From: PLGF01 sp052139695
GTDB taxonomy: Bacteria; Verrucomicrobiota; Verrucomicrobiia; Limisphaerales; Palsa-1400
Reading direction: 5' to 3'
DNA: 31,415 bases
Assembly (NCBI GenBank): GCA_052139695.1
Contig: JBKQWF010000048.1
Span: 1-31,415, forward strand
In this document: positions 14,580-22,800 of the stretch, in pieces
Numbering within the stretch: position 1 is the stretch's first letter
Layout of the letters: the number at the start of each line of letters is the position of its first letter
Made by a program: the position numbers and the translations under genes
The notes under the pieces: model-generated
The model's database searches: none
What the model saw: the letters and a program-made list of their open reading frames with translations, nothing else
Told to the model about the DNA's origin: nothing

Positions 14580-16133
14580 ATGCATCTCCCCATGTTCGCC
14601 CTCTTTGAAAATCTTGGCCATGTCGGCACCGTCGTTCTCGGTGTCCTCGGCATCCTGATCGTCATTTTCTCCTTCGCCGGCATCTGGGCCAGCCGCTACA
14701 CCAAAGTCGGCCCCAACCAGGTGTTGGTCGTCTCGGGCAACAAGCACAGGTTCGTGGAGGCGGATGGCACGGTGCAATTTCGCGGATTCCGCATTGTCAA
14801 AGGCGGTGGCACGTTCGTCTGGCCGGTTTTTGAGAAGGTGGATGTGCTTTCCCTTGAGCTCCTGACCATCGATGTGCAGACTCCTGAAGTGTACACCAGC
14901 AAAGGCGTCCCGGTTAAAGTCGATGGCGTCGCGCAAATTAAAATCAAAGGGGATGATGTTTCCATCGCCACCGCCTCGGAGCAGGTCCTGAGCAAAACGA
15001 TTGAGGAGATCAAAAGCGTGGCGACCCAGACGTTGGAAGGCCACTTGCGCGCCATTCTCGGCACGATGACGGTGGAGGACATTTACCAAAACCGCGACGC
15101 TTTCGCATCCAAGGTGCAGGAAGTGGCCGCCGGCGACATGGCCAACATGGGCATGGGCATTGTCAGCTTCACCATCCGCGACATTCGCGACGGCCAGGGT
15201 TACCTCGACGCTTTGGGCAAACCGCGCATCGCCCAGGTCAAACGCGATGCCACCATCGCCCAGGCCGAAGCGGACCGCGACGCGATGATTCGTTCCGCGC
15301 AGGCGACCCAGGCCGGGCAGGAGGCAAAGTTCGTGGCCGACACAAAAATCGCCGAGGCGCAGCGCGACTATCAGGCCAACGTCGCCATGTATCAGGCGGC
15401 AGTCAATCAGAAAAAAGCCGAAGCCGACCTGGCCTACGACCTGCAAAAATTCAAGACGGGACAATTGGTCAAGGCGGAAGAAGTGCAGGTCAATATCATC
15501 GAAAAACAGAAACAGATCGAGCTGCAACAGCAGGAGATTTTGCGCAAACAGCGCGAGTTGGAGGCCAACGTCCAGAAACCGGCCGATGCCGAACGTTATC
15601 GCGTCGAAACCTTGGCGAACGCCACGAAGTTCCAATTGGAAACCGAAGCCGCCGGCGCGGCTTCCGCCGCCAAGGCCAAGGGCTTCGCTTCCGCCGATGT
15701 CGCCAAAGCCACCGGTTTGGCCGAAGCCGAAGCCAACAAGGCGCGCGGTCTGGCCGAGGCAGCCATTATCGAGGCCCAAGGCACCGCCACCGCGCAAGCG
15801 ATGAAACTGAAGGCTGATTCCTTTAAGCAATACAATGAGGCCGCCGTCATTGAGATGATTGTGCGCATTCTGCCGGAAGTGGCCGGCAAGATCAGCGAAC
15901 CGCTGGCCAAGACCGACAAGATCGTGCTGATCAACAGCGGCAGTGGCGCTGGCGGCGGCGCGAGCAAACTTACCGGGGACATCGCCCAAATCATGAGCCA
16001 GCTCCCGCCGATGATTGAGAGCCTGACCGGAATCCGCTTCGAGAAATTGCTCGAACAGGTTCCCGCGCTCCGGAAAGCCATGGCCGATCCAGGCCGCGAA
16101 GAGGGTGAATCGTCGCCCGGCCAACAGTCCTAA
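14580..16133 (+). CDS. Flotillin-family SPFH membrane scaffold protein
   Basis: A 517-residue flotillin (YuaG/FloT type). An N-terminal membrane segment (about 13-36, VGTVVLGVLGILIVIFSFAG) is followed by the SPFH/PHB domain (about 38-200; GPNQVLVVSGNKHRF, VPVKVDGVAQIKIKGDD, ATQTLEGHLRAILGTMTVED, MGMGIVSFTIRDIRD). A long alanine/glutamate-rich coiled coil (about 215-420) contains repeated AEA motifs such as KATGLAEAEANKARGLAEAA, and a short oligomerisation domain and glycine-rich linker close it. Flotillins form large rings in ordered membrane domains and scaffold other proteins. The length and domain order are standard. AAAGGA lies seven bases before the ATG. It is cotranscribed with the NfeD-like gene and followed four bases later by a carbonic anhydrase. 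Confidence 0.95.
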   Translation: MHLPMFALFENLGHVGTVVLGVLGILIVIFSFAGIWASRYTKVGPNQVLVVSGNKHRFVEADGTVQFRGFRIVKGGGTFVWPVFEKVDVLSLELLTIDVQTPEVYTSKGVPVKVDGVAQIKIKGDDVSIATASEQVLSKTIEEIKSVATQTLEGHLRAILGTMTVEDIYQNRDAFASKVQEVAAGDMANMGMGIVSFTIRDIRDGQGYLDALGKPRIAQVKRDATIAQAEADRDAMIRSAQATQAGQEAKFVADTKIAEAQRDYQANVAMYQAAVNQKKAEADLAYDLQKFKTGQLVKAEEVQVNIIEKQKQIELQQQEILRKQRELEANVQKPADAERYRVETLANATKFQLETEAAGAASAAKAKGFASADVAKATGLAEAEANKARGLAEAAIIEAQGTATAQAMKLKADSFKQYNEAAVIEMIVRILPEVAGKISEPLAKTDKIVLINSGSGAGGGASKLTGDIAQIMSQLPPMIESLTGIRFEKLLEQVPALRKAMADPGREEGESSPGQQS

Positions 16134-16137
16134 ATCT

Positions 16138-16995
16138 ATGCGTTTATTCGATGCTATTCTTGACGCGAACCATCGCGCGCTCAACGGAGACAATTCGGCG
16201 GGCGTGCATGTGGCCGATTACGCCGCCGAATTGCCGCTCATCGCCCTGACCTGCATCGATCCGCGCCTGAACCGGTTTTTCCCGGGCGTCCTGGGCCTCC
16301 CGGAGGATTACTTCATCTGGCTGCGCAACGCGGGCAACATTATCACCGGCTCGCTCAGCAGCACGCTCCGTTCCATCGCGCTGGCCTGCGCGGTCAAGGG
16401 CGGGCGGGAAATCGCGATCATCGGCCACACTGATTGCCATGTGCGCCAGACGACCGTTTCATTCTTGACAGATCGTTTCAAGGCGCTGGGGGTGGACCGG
16501 CGGCATTTGCCGGAGAATTTAGCCGAGTATTTTGGCCTTTTCGCCAGCGAACGGTCCAACGTCATTCGCGGCGTGGATTTTATCCGCCAAAGCCCGCTAA
16601 TCGGCCCCGCCATCGCCGTGCATGGCCTGATCGTCGATGTGCAAAACGGCCGGCTGGAATGGATCGTCAATGGCTATGACACATTGGCAAAACCGGCGAC
16701 CGCCCGGCCCGGCTTGGAGTTGCCGGAGTTGGGATCGACCGCCGGCGCGTCTCCCGTGGGAGCGGCCTTCGAAATCGGCAACTTGAGTTTTCCCGAAAAC
16801 AAAATTGGCGACTTCGTCAAAGAAGCGGAAAAGCTTTATACCGAAGTGAAACAGGAGATGCCCGCGATAGGCCGGAGCGCGCCTGCGCCCGCGCCCGTTC
16901 CTGCTCCCACTCCCGCCGCGCCGCCGATTCCTCCGCCCATCCCGCGCCCTCGCAATATCCCCGTCCCTCCGCCCATCCGCCCCCGCCGCGGCTGA
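16138..16995 (+). CDS. Beta-type carbonic anhydrase with proline-rich tail
   Basis: A 285-residue protein with a beta-class carbonic anhydrase domain, which interconverts CO2 and bicarbonate. The zinc ligands and catalytic dyad are visible: C39, D41 and R43 in TCIDPRLN, then H97 and C100 in IIGHTDCH; RNAGNIIT (63-70) is also typical. After the core (about 1-190) come about 50 residues of linker and helix (FVKEAEKLYTEVKQEMP), then a tail of some 40 residues made almost only of P, A, I, V and R, ending PPPIRPRRG. No signal peptide or membrane segment is visible. ATG 16138 is used; an upstream in-frame start would overlap flotillin. The four-base gap to flotillin suggests cotranscription, and the tail may tether the enzyme to a partner or membrane (inference). 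Confidence 0.9.
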   Translation: MRLFDAILDANHRALNGDNSAGVHVADYAAELPLIALTCIDPRLNRFFPGVLGLPEDYFIWLRNAGNIITGSLSSTLRSIALACAVKGGREIAIIGHTDCHVRQTTVSFLTDRFKALGVDRRHLPENLAEYFGLFASERSNVIRGVDFIRQSPLIGPAIAVHGLIVDVQNGRLEWIVNGYDTLAKPATARPGLELPELGSTAGASPVGAAFEIGNLSFPENKIGDFVKEAEKLYTEVKQEMPAIGRSAPAPAPVPAPTPAAPPIPPPIPRPRNIPVPPPIRPRRG

Positions 16996-17103
16996 TCTCG
17001 CCTGGCAGGGGTTGTGAGACAGAAATTCTTCTTTTGAAAGCCGTCGTGCCGGGGAAAGGGCGGGAATCGTATATATGGTACACATAATACAGGGCTTGTT
17101 TCA

Positions 17104-17136
17104 CTCTCTCCCCGCGAGGCACGAGCGGGGAGAGAG
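17104..17136. repeat. REP-like palindrome with 12-bp arms
   Basis: CTCTCTCCCCGC (17104-17115) and GCGGGGAGAGAG (17125-17136) are perfect inverted arms around GAGGCACGA. No T-run follows. The element resembles the CTCTCCCC/GGGGAGAG palindromes scattered between genes in Pedosphaera-type genomes (from memory). Confidence 0.6.
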
Positions 17137-17183
17137 CTGGAGAGAGGGGTGCCTCAAAGACCAAAGGAGCCTCCTCTCCCAAG

Positions 17184-17210
17184 CCTCTCCTCCACTTCGC
17201 GGAGGGGAGG
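17184..17210. repeat. REP-like palindrome, CCTCTCCTCC type
   Basis: CCTCTCCTCC (17184-17193) pairs with GGAGGGGAGG (17201-17210) with one G-T wobble, around ACTTCGC. It is related to the palindrome at 30996-31021 through the shared CTCTCCTCCAC half. Confidence 0.55.
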
Positions 17211-17311
17211 GGCCAGAATCCGGCGTCTCACCTTGTCCAAGGGTGCTGTCCGACACAAGACGCGAAGAATTCCGTCTCACACCGCCTGGCCGGCCACGAA
17301 CGGAATGGCGG

Positions 17312-17340
17312 TTGACAGCGGCGCGGGCTTGGGAAAAAAT
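17312..17340 (+). promoter_or_regulatory. Sigma-70-type promoter with leaderless spacing
   Basis: A consensus -35 TTGACA (17312-17317), a 17-base spacer and AAAAAT (17335-17340) end six bases before the ATG at 17347. The predicted +1 is the first base of the start codon, the same geometry as at 3524-3559. Confidence 0.6.
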
Positions 17341-17346
17341 GCGCTT

Positions 17347-17769
17347 ATGGATACAATCATTTACCCTCGCAGCCCGCGCGAAACCATGGACGGGTGGGCT
17401 TATTTGCCCCGGTTTGTCGATAAAATCCGCCTCCATTTGGCGGGCAAACTCCATCCGGATTACCAGGAGAATTTTACCAAAGGGTTCGATGGCGCTTGGC
17501 TGAAGGCGGCGGGCGTTTCCGCGGAAACCATGATTGACGTTGTCAAGAACTCCCTCACCGACGGGCAAGTGACCGATTGGGTGAGAAGTCACGTCAAGAA
17601 GACGGAGACGGAGAAGCAGGCCTTTGCCGATTTTGTCCTCAATCGCGGACGGAATGACGAGGCGATGCAGGCCCGGCTGAAAATGCGCAAGGAAGAAGCC
17701 GGGCTGGCAAATCGCGACGACATTCAAACGTTCGTCGATTTCATCGACGCCGACGAAAAACGGCTCTGA
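17347..17769 (+). CDS. DUF5069 domain-containing protein
   Basis: A 140-residue soluble protein of the DUF5069 family, recognised by its opening PRSPRETMDGWAYLPRFVDK followed by IRLHLAGKLHPDYQENF. The rest is helical, with SLTDGQVTDWVRSHV and an acidic end (DDIQTFVDFIDADEKRL). DUF5069 proteins have no established function; they are common in Verrucomicrobia and Planctomycetes. ATG 17347 is chosen because it matches the family N-terminus and lies exactly at the +1 predicted from the promoter. No Shine-Dalgarno is seen, consistent with leaderless translation. The HDAC-like gene starts eight bases after the stop, so the two may be cotranscribed. Confidence 0.85.
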   Translation: MDTIIYPRSPRETMDGWAYLPRFVDKIRLHLAGKLHPDYQENFTKGFDGAWLKAAGVSAETMIDVVKNSLTDGQVTDWVRSHVKKTETEKQAFADFVLNRGRNDEAMQARLKMRKEEAGLANRDDIQTFVDFIDADEKRL

Positions 17770-17777
17770 GCTTTGGC

Positions 17778-18647
17778 GTGACGATTATCACCGATCTGCG
17801 CTGCACGGAATATGCCGCTCCTGGCCACCCGGAAAGGCCGGAGCGCATCAGCCGCACGGTGGAATTGCTCAAGTCCCGCCCGCCATCACCGTTCGACTGG
17901 GAATTGCCGCCGGAGCCCGGAGAGAACTCCTTGCTTCGCGCCCACACGGCGGCGCATTTGCAACGGCTGGGGCAGCCGGATGATTTTGACGCCGACACCC
18001 CCACTTATCCGCACATTGCCGAACATGCCCGGCGCTCGGTGGGCGGGGCTTTGCGCGCCCTGGCGCTGGCGCGCGATGGGGAACGCGCACTGAGTTTGCT
18101 GCGACCGCCGGGCCACCACGCCACGCCCGATCGGGTGATGGGTTTTTGCTACCTCAACTCCGTAGCCATCGCGGCGCTGGAAGCGCAGGCGGCGGGATGC
18201 CAGCGTGTGGCGGTTTTTGATTTTGATGTGCATCATGGCAACGGCACGGAAGATATTTTGCTCGACAAGCCGGGGCTGCTCTTTATTTCCATCCATCAGC
18301 ACCCGTGCTATCCGGGCACAGGCGTGGCCAACCGGGGGACAAATTGTTTCAATTTTCCCGTTCGCCCGCACATTCCCCGCGCCGAGTATCGCGCCGTCCT
18401 GGAAAGTGCCTTTGCGAAATTGAAAGCTCTCCAGCCCGATATGATAGCGGTTTCCGCGGGGTTTGACTCTTACGTCAACGATCCCTTGGCGCAAGGCACG
18501 CTCGAGCGGGAGGATTTCCATTGGATCGGGGAATCTTTGCGGGCCTTGCGAACGCCGGCATTCAGCGTGTTGGAAGGCGGCTACAGCGAAGAATTGCCGC
18601 GGTTGATCCTGGCTTACATCCACGGCCTCAATGGGTGGGCCTTGTGA
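17778..18647 (+). CDS. Histone-deacetylase-family amidohydrolase
   Basis: A 289-residue member of the arginase/deacetylase superfamily (HDAC/acetoin-utilisation/acetylpolyamine amidohydrolase type). These zinc enzymes remove acetyl groups from lysine or polyamine amides. Motifs in order: HPERPERI (family N-terminus), LLRPPGHHA with the tandem catalytic histidines, GFCYLNSVAIAA, VFDFDVHHGNGT with zinc ligands Asp and His, SIHQHPCYPGTG, SAGFDSYVNDPL with the second zinc Asp, and VLEGGYSEELPRL. All catalytic positions are present and the length is typical of short bacterial members. The start is GTG 17778. The stop overlaps the GTG start of the ubiX-like gene (18644-18647). The natural substrate is unknown. 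Confidence 0.93.
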   Translation: MTIITDLRCTEYAAPGHPERPERISRTVELLKSRPPSPFDWELPPEPGENSLLRAHTAAHLQRLGQPDDFDADTPTYPHIAEHARRSVGGALRALALARDGERALSLLRPPGHHATPDRVMGFCYLNSVAIAALEAQAAGCQRVAVFDFDVHHGNGTEDILLDKPGLLFISIHQHPCYPGTGVANRGTNCFNFPVRPHIPRAEYRAVLESAFAKLKALQPDMIAVSAGFDSYVNDPLAQGTLEREDFHWIGESLRALRTPAFSVLEGGYSEELPRLILAYIHGLNGWAL

Positions 18648-19201
18648 GAATACTGGTGGCCATCACCGGCGCCAGCGGCGCGTTGTATGCCCAGCGGCTC
18701 CTCGATCATTTGGACCCGGCAGCGCACGAAATCCATGTCGTGCAGAGCAACTACGCCCAGGCGGTCCTGGCGGAAGAGTTGCCGGGAGGATTGCGTCTGC
18801 CCGAGGGGGCGCGCACCCACGGCCTGCGCAGCATGAACGCCCCCTTTGCCAGCGGCTCCAATCCCCCGGACGCCATGGTGGTGATCCCCTGCACGATGGG
18901 CACGCTGGGGCGGATCGCGCACGGCTATAGCGAGGACGTTTTGCTGCGGGCGGCGGACGTTGTTTTAAAAGAAAAAAGAAAACTGATCCTGGTTCCGCGG
19001 GAAACGCCTTTGAGTTTGGTGCATGTGCGCAATTTTGAATTGCTCCTGCTGGCCGGCGCGACCATTTTGCCCGCCAATCCCTCATTTTATCATCGGCCAG
19101 CCACGATCGAAGCGGTGGTGGATACGGTGGTAGGCCGGGTGCTGGATCATTTGGGCATCCAGCATTCGCTCGTGCCCCGCTGGCAGGAAGAAAAGGATTA
19201 G
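18644..19201 (+). CDS. ubiX: UbiX-like flavin prenyltransferase
   Basis: A 185-residue protein of the UbiX/Pad1 family, which joins dimethylallyl phosphate to FMN to make prenylated FMN, the cofactor of UbiD-type decarboxylases. It starts MRILVAITGASGALYAQRLL with the GASG flavin-binding loop, then has SMNAPFASGSNPPDAMVVIP, CTMGTLGRIAHGYS, LLRAADVVLKEKRKLILVPR with ETPLS, HVRNFELLLLAGATILPANP with SFYHRP, and GRVLDHLG. All family blocks are present. GTG 18644 is the start because the protein begins exactly at the beta strand before GASG; it overlaps the HDAC stop in GTGA. No ubiD is in the window. Its stop codon overlaps that of the convergent rdgB gene. Confidence 0.93.
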   Translation: MRILVAITGASGALYAQRLLDHLDPAAHEIHVVQSNYAQAVLAEELPGGLRLPEGARTHGLRSMNAPFASGSNPPDAMVVIPCTMGTLGRIAHGYSEDVLLRAADVVLKEKRKLILVPRETPLSLVHVRNFELLLLAGATILPANPSFYHRPATIEAVVDTVVGRVLDHLGIQHSLVPRWQEEKD

Positions 19202-19872
19202 CCCTCTTGACTGAGAAGAAACTGGCGCAGCTTTCGCAAAGCGCGGGCGCGATGGCTTATTGTGTTTTTGACAGATTCGCCCAACTCCGCCAGCGATTGG
19301 TTCCAGCCGTTGGGCACGAACAGCGGGTCGTAGCCGAAACCCCCGGAGCCGGCAGGCGCAAGGGCGATGCGGCCTTCGCAACTGCCTTCAAAGAGCAGCG
19401 TCGTTCCGCTGGCAGTGGCAGAGGGCAACGGCGCCAGCGCCAGCACGCAACGGAACCGGGCGCCGCGGCGTTCCGGCGGGACGCTGGAGAGCAGGCGCAG
19501 CAGCTTGGCGTTGTTGGCCGCGTCCGGAGCGTTGGCCGGCCCTGAGGTTTCCTCGGCGGAAAAGCGGGCAGAATGAACTCCCGGAGCGCCTCCCAGCACG
19601 TCCACCTCCAAACCCGAATCGTCGGCCAGAATGAAATCAGGCGCGCCGTTCGCCAACGCCCGTGAATTCCCGGCCAGCCAGGCAGCCAGGCCTTCGGCTT
19701 TCTTCCTGGCGTTGCCGGCAAAGGTCTCTTCGTCCTCAACGATTGTCGGCGCGCCGGGAATGTCATTCTGACTCAGGCAAGGGCAATGGCCGGAAAGGAT
19801 GGCCCGGATTTCCGCAACCTTGTGTGAGTTGCGCGTGGCAATGAGAAGAGTGATCTTGCGCGTGGTCGTCAC
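19198..19872 (-). CDS. rdgB: RdgB/HAM1-family dITP/XTP pyrophosphatase
   Basis: A 224-residue nucleotide-pool sanitising enzyme that hydrolyses non-canonical purine triphosphates (dITP, ITP, XTP) to the monophosphate and pyrophosphate. Diagnostic features are LLIATRNSHKVAEIRAIL at the N-terminus, the catalytic LADDSGLEVDVLGGAPGVHS with SARF, SGGFGYDPLFVPNG and the closing SHRARAL. It is slightly longer than the usual ~200 residues owing to linkers rich in A, G and P. Its ATG overlaps the stop of the giant secreted-protein gene by four bases (19869-19872), which suggests translational coupling to an unrelated protein. Its stop codon (19198-19200) overlaps that of ubiX (19199-19201) on the other strand. 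Confidence 0.95.
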   Translation of the reverse strand: MTTTRKITLLIATRNSHKVAEIRAILSGHCPCLSQNDIPGAPTIVEDEETFAGNARKKAEGLAAWLAGNSRALANGAPDFILADDSGLEVDVLGGAPGVHSARFSAEETSGPANAPDAANNAKLLRLLSSVPPERRGARFRCVLALAPLPSATASGTTLLFEGSCEGRIALAPAGSGGFGYDPLFVPNGWNQSLAELGESVKNTISHRARALRKLRQFLLSQEG

Positions 19873-22800
19873 GGTTGGGCGGAAATTTGAAAGCCATTGT
19901 TCGTTCCGTCGTTCAAAATGAAACCGCCGCCGCCCGCGGTGGGGCTGACGAAAATGCCTTTGAACGGCAGGCCCTGGTTGTTGATTTCAATCTGGCCGGA
20001 CAGAACACCCGTCGGCAGAAGGCTGATTTGTTTGACAGGTGCCGCGGGGTTAAATCTCCCCGCGCTGTTGATTTGCAGGTTATAAGCCGTTCCTCCCGCC
20101 ACGGCCATTTCATAATTGCTCCCCGGCTGGGGCGGAGTGAAAACGCCCCCGGTCGAGGTCAAACTAGTGGCCACACCCACACCCGGCTTGCACCAAAACA
20201 ATTGGCCTGTGCTGGCGCCGGACGCTCTGTTGGTCTGCCAGCCGATGATCATTCCCTGCCCCCCATAAGCTGAGGGCGCGCAATAGACTGGCCAGACGCC
20301 GTCTTTGGAAATCCTGGCGGTCCCGGAAATAGCCTTATTGTCGGGCAACGTGCCTCCCAGAGCCAGCGCGCCGCTGGACGCCAGAGAGAACGCGGCATAG
20401 CCGCTGGCAGGAGGATTGCCGCCGTCCTCTGGTCGTAAAAGCACCGCGTATTTTCCGGTCGCCGGAGCGCCGCCGCTGGATAGGTTGGTCACGGCCCGAT
20501 ACAAAATCATCTTGTCTTCCCAGAGGAGGTTGCCGCCCGCATCCTGGTCAGCGACAAAACCCGTCACCGTGTCGGTGCCATTGGTTAAATCCATGGCAAA
20601 CCCCACGGTCAGAACGTTCTTATCGACCCATTCGGTTGACAAATCGATGACGCCAGTATAGGGGAATTGCGTTGGAAAAACCTCGAGGATATGCGCGGGA
20701 AACATCACTTTTCCGCTGAGGACACCGGCGGTGGTTGTGCTTAAGGTGACAAAGCCCGCGTTGGTTGAAGTCACCCCGGCTGGGTCTAAAAAGAGACCCG
20801 TGTAAGTGCCCGCCACCGCCGGGAAGAGGTTGTTGGTAAAATAAGCAGTCAAGACCATGTTGGTTGACATGGTAAACAGCGTGATCGGGCTGGTGGCGTT
20901 TGCCACCGTTCCCGTCCAATAAGCAAACATTTGCCCCGCTTTTGCGCGGGCGTAAATCACATAGGTTTTCCCGACCTCCAGGTATTGGCCATTGAGGCCC
21001 GCGGTGACGGCGCCCGTGCCGGGCGGTTCGACTCCGGCTTCCAGTTTCGCCAAGAGATTGAAATTCTCCGCGATGAGCCGGCCGCGCCCCTTGCTGTCAT
21101 AAGCCATCGCCAAGACCCGGTAAGACCCCGGAGTCAGATTGGCCACCGGGAAGGTCCATTTGGCGGGGGAGGAACCAACGGTAACAGTTTGTGGGGACGC
21201 GGTCACACCATTGGACTGCAAAAACAACTGGCAAGTCATTTGTGTGACGCTGAGCGATGCGGGAAGCCCTCCCTGAATGCTGAAAGAGCCGTTCGTCAGC
21301 CTGGCATTGGCCGGCGGGTAGGTGATGGTGATGCCTTGCAACGCGGCCGACTGGGGGACAAACGTCGCGGTCAAGGTCAGGTTTGAGGCGAGGTTCACGG
21401 TCTTGGCAGGGTTCAGCGTCGTAGTGAGGCCGTCGTTCCAACTGTAAAATATATATCCTGGGCGGGGCGACGCTTTCAGGGAGTACGTCCCGGGCGGAAC
21501 AAGTTGGCCCTTATAGCCGGAGACGCTGCCGCCCGCGGCCGGGAGAATGTTCAGGTTCATCTCATCAACGTTGAGCAGGGTGAAGCTGGCCGAGGTGAGA
21601 AAGGAATCGCCGGCGGCGTCGGTCGCCGTCGCCGCGACCGAGTAAGCGCCGTTGGTAAAATTGGTCACGCTCAACGACCAATTGGTCCCGGCAATGGCCG
21701 CCGGCAGCGGGAGGGAAATCGAATTGGAATTGACGTAGAATTGACACGTCAACTGTGAAATATTGGTGGCAGGGATGGTGCCGCTGACCGTCAAGACGGA
21801 TTGAATGGCCAGGGTTTGCTGGCCGGAGACCGGGGCGGTGATGGCCAGCCCCGCGGCCAGGTTGGTGGGGATATATTTGATTGTCAGCGTGAGATTGTCG
21901 TTGGCCGTGAACGTTTGAACGGGGTTGAGGGACGTCGCCCCGTTAGCGGTCCAACTGTAAAACTGTTCTCCCGCCTCGGGCTCCGGCGTTAAGGAATACT
22001 GCCGGCCCGGCAGCAGATACTGCGGCGCGTTGGTGATGAGTTGGCCGTTCAGGTTGGTGACAATGATCAATTGGGCCATGTTTGTAAAATAGACCGTCGA
22101 GGCCGCGCTCAGGTTGCCCGCCCCGTCCTGGGCAAAGGCGCTGAAGCGATAAATTCCTGGCGCGCTCGTGGCAAAGGAGAGAGACCAGTTGGTCGTGCCC
22201 GAGGCGGCGTTGGTCTGGCTGACATTGGCGGAGGTTCCGGTGAGGGAAGTCAAAATGCCAAAGACCTCGGCCAATCCCACGTTATCCTGCGCCGTCCCTT
22301 GCGCGCTTGAAAGGCCGTTGGTAAAGGCCGCGTTCGGCGCTGGCACAGTCACGGCCACCGTTGGCGGAATGGTATCCACCGGCGGCGGGGTTACGAAGGT
22401 GAAATCGCCATAGAATAAACTGGCATCCACCGGCGCATTGGTGCCGTCGTAATTGACGGGGAGAGCCGGGAAATAAGAGTTCCAGTCGAGAATTCCGTTG
22501 CTGGGAGAACTCAAAGTATTGAAGTATTGCAGAACGTTGCTGCCGGACAATATGCGGCCAAAGACGGTGAAGCCGTCGTAGTCGAAAGATGCGGAGTTGT
22601 CGGCCAGATTGAAAAAGAAAGAGTTGCTGGAAGAGACGGGACTGCTTACCGCCAAGGTCCCAAATTCGTTGTGGATGAGGGGCCCAATGTTGAATTCACT
22701 ATCCACGTGAGACGGAAAATCTGCTCCCGCCACAATAGGACTGGGATTAAAATGATTACTGGATCGGTCCGTCGTAACATAATCGCCGCCTTCCAGGTAA

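Larger units (their letters stand above)
16996..17346. other. Gene-free stretch with two palindromic repeats and a promoter
   Basis: About 350 bases between the carbonic anhydrase and DUF5069 genes. It contains an AT-rich GTATATATGGTACACATAAT patch (from 17070), two REP-like palindromes (17104-17136 and 17184-17210), and a promoter at 17312-17340. The plus frame that continues upstream from the DUF5069 gene through this DNA encodes repeat sequence and is not taken as coding. Confidence 0.6.

Noticed and set aside
17149..17346. Upstream extension of the DUF5069 gene
   Set aside because: It translates REP-like repeat DNA and the promoter; DUF5069 homology starts at ATG 17347.
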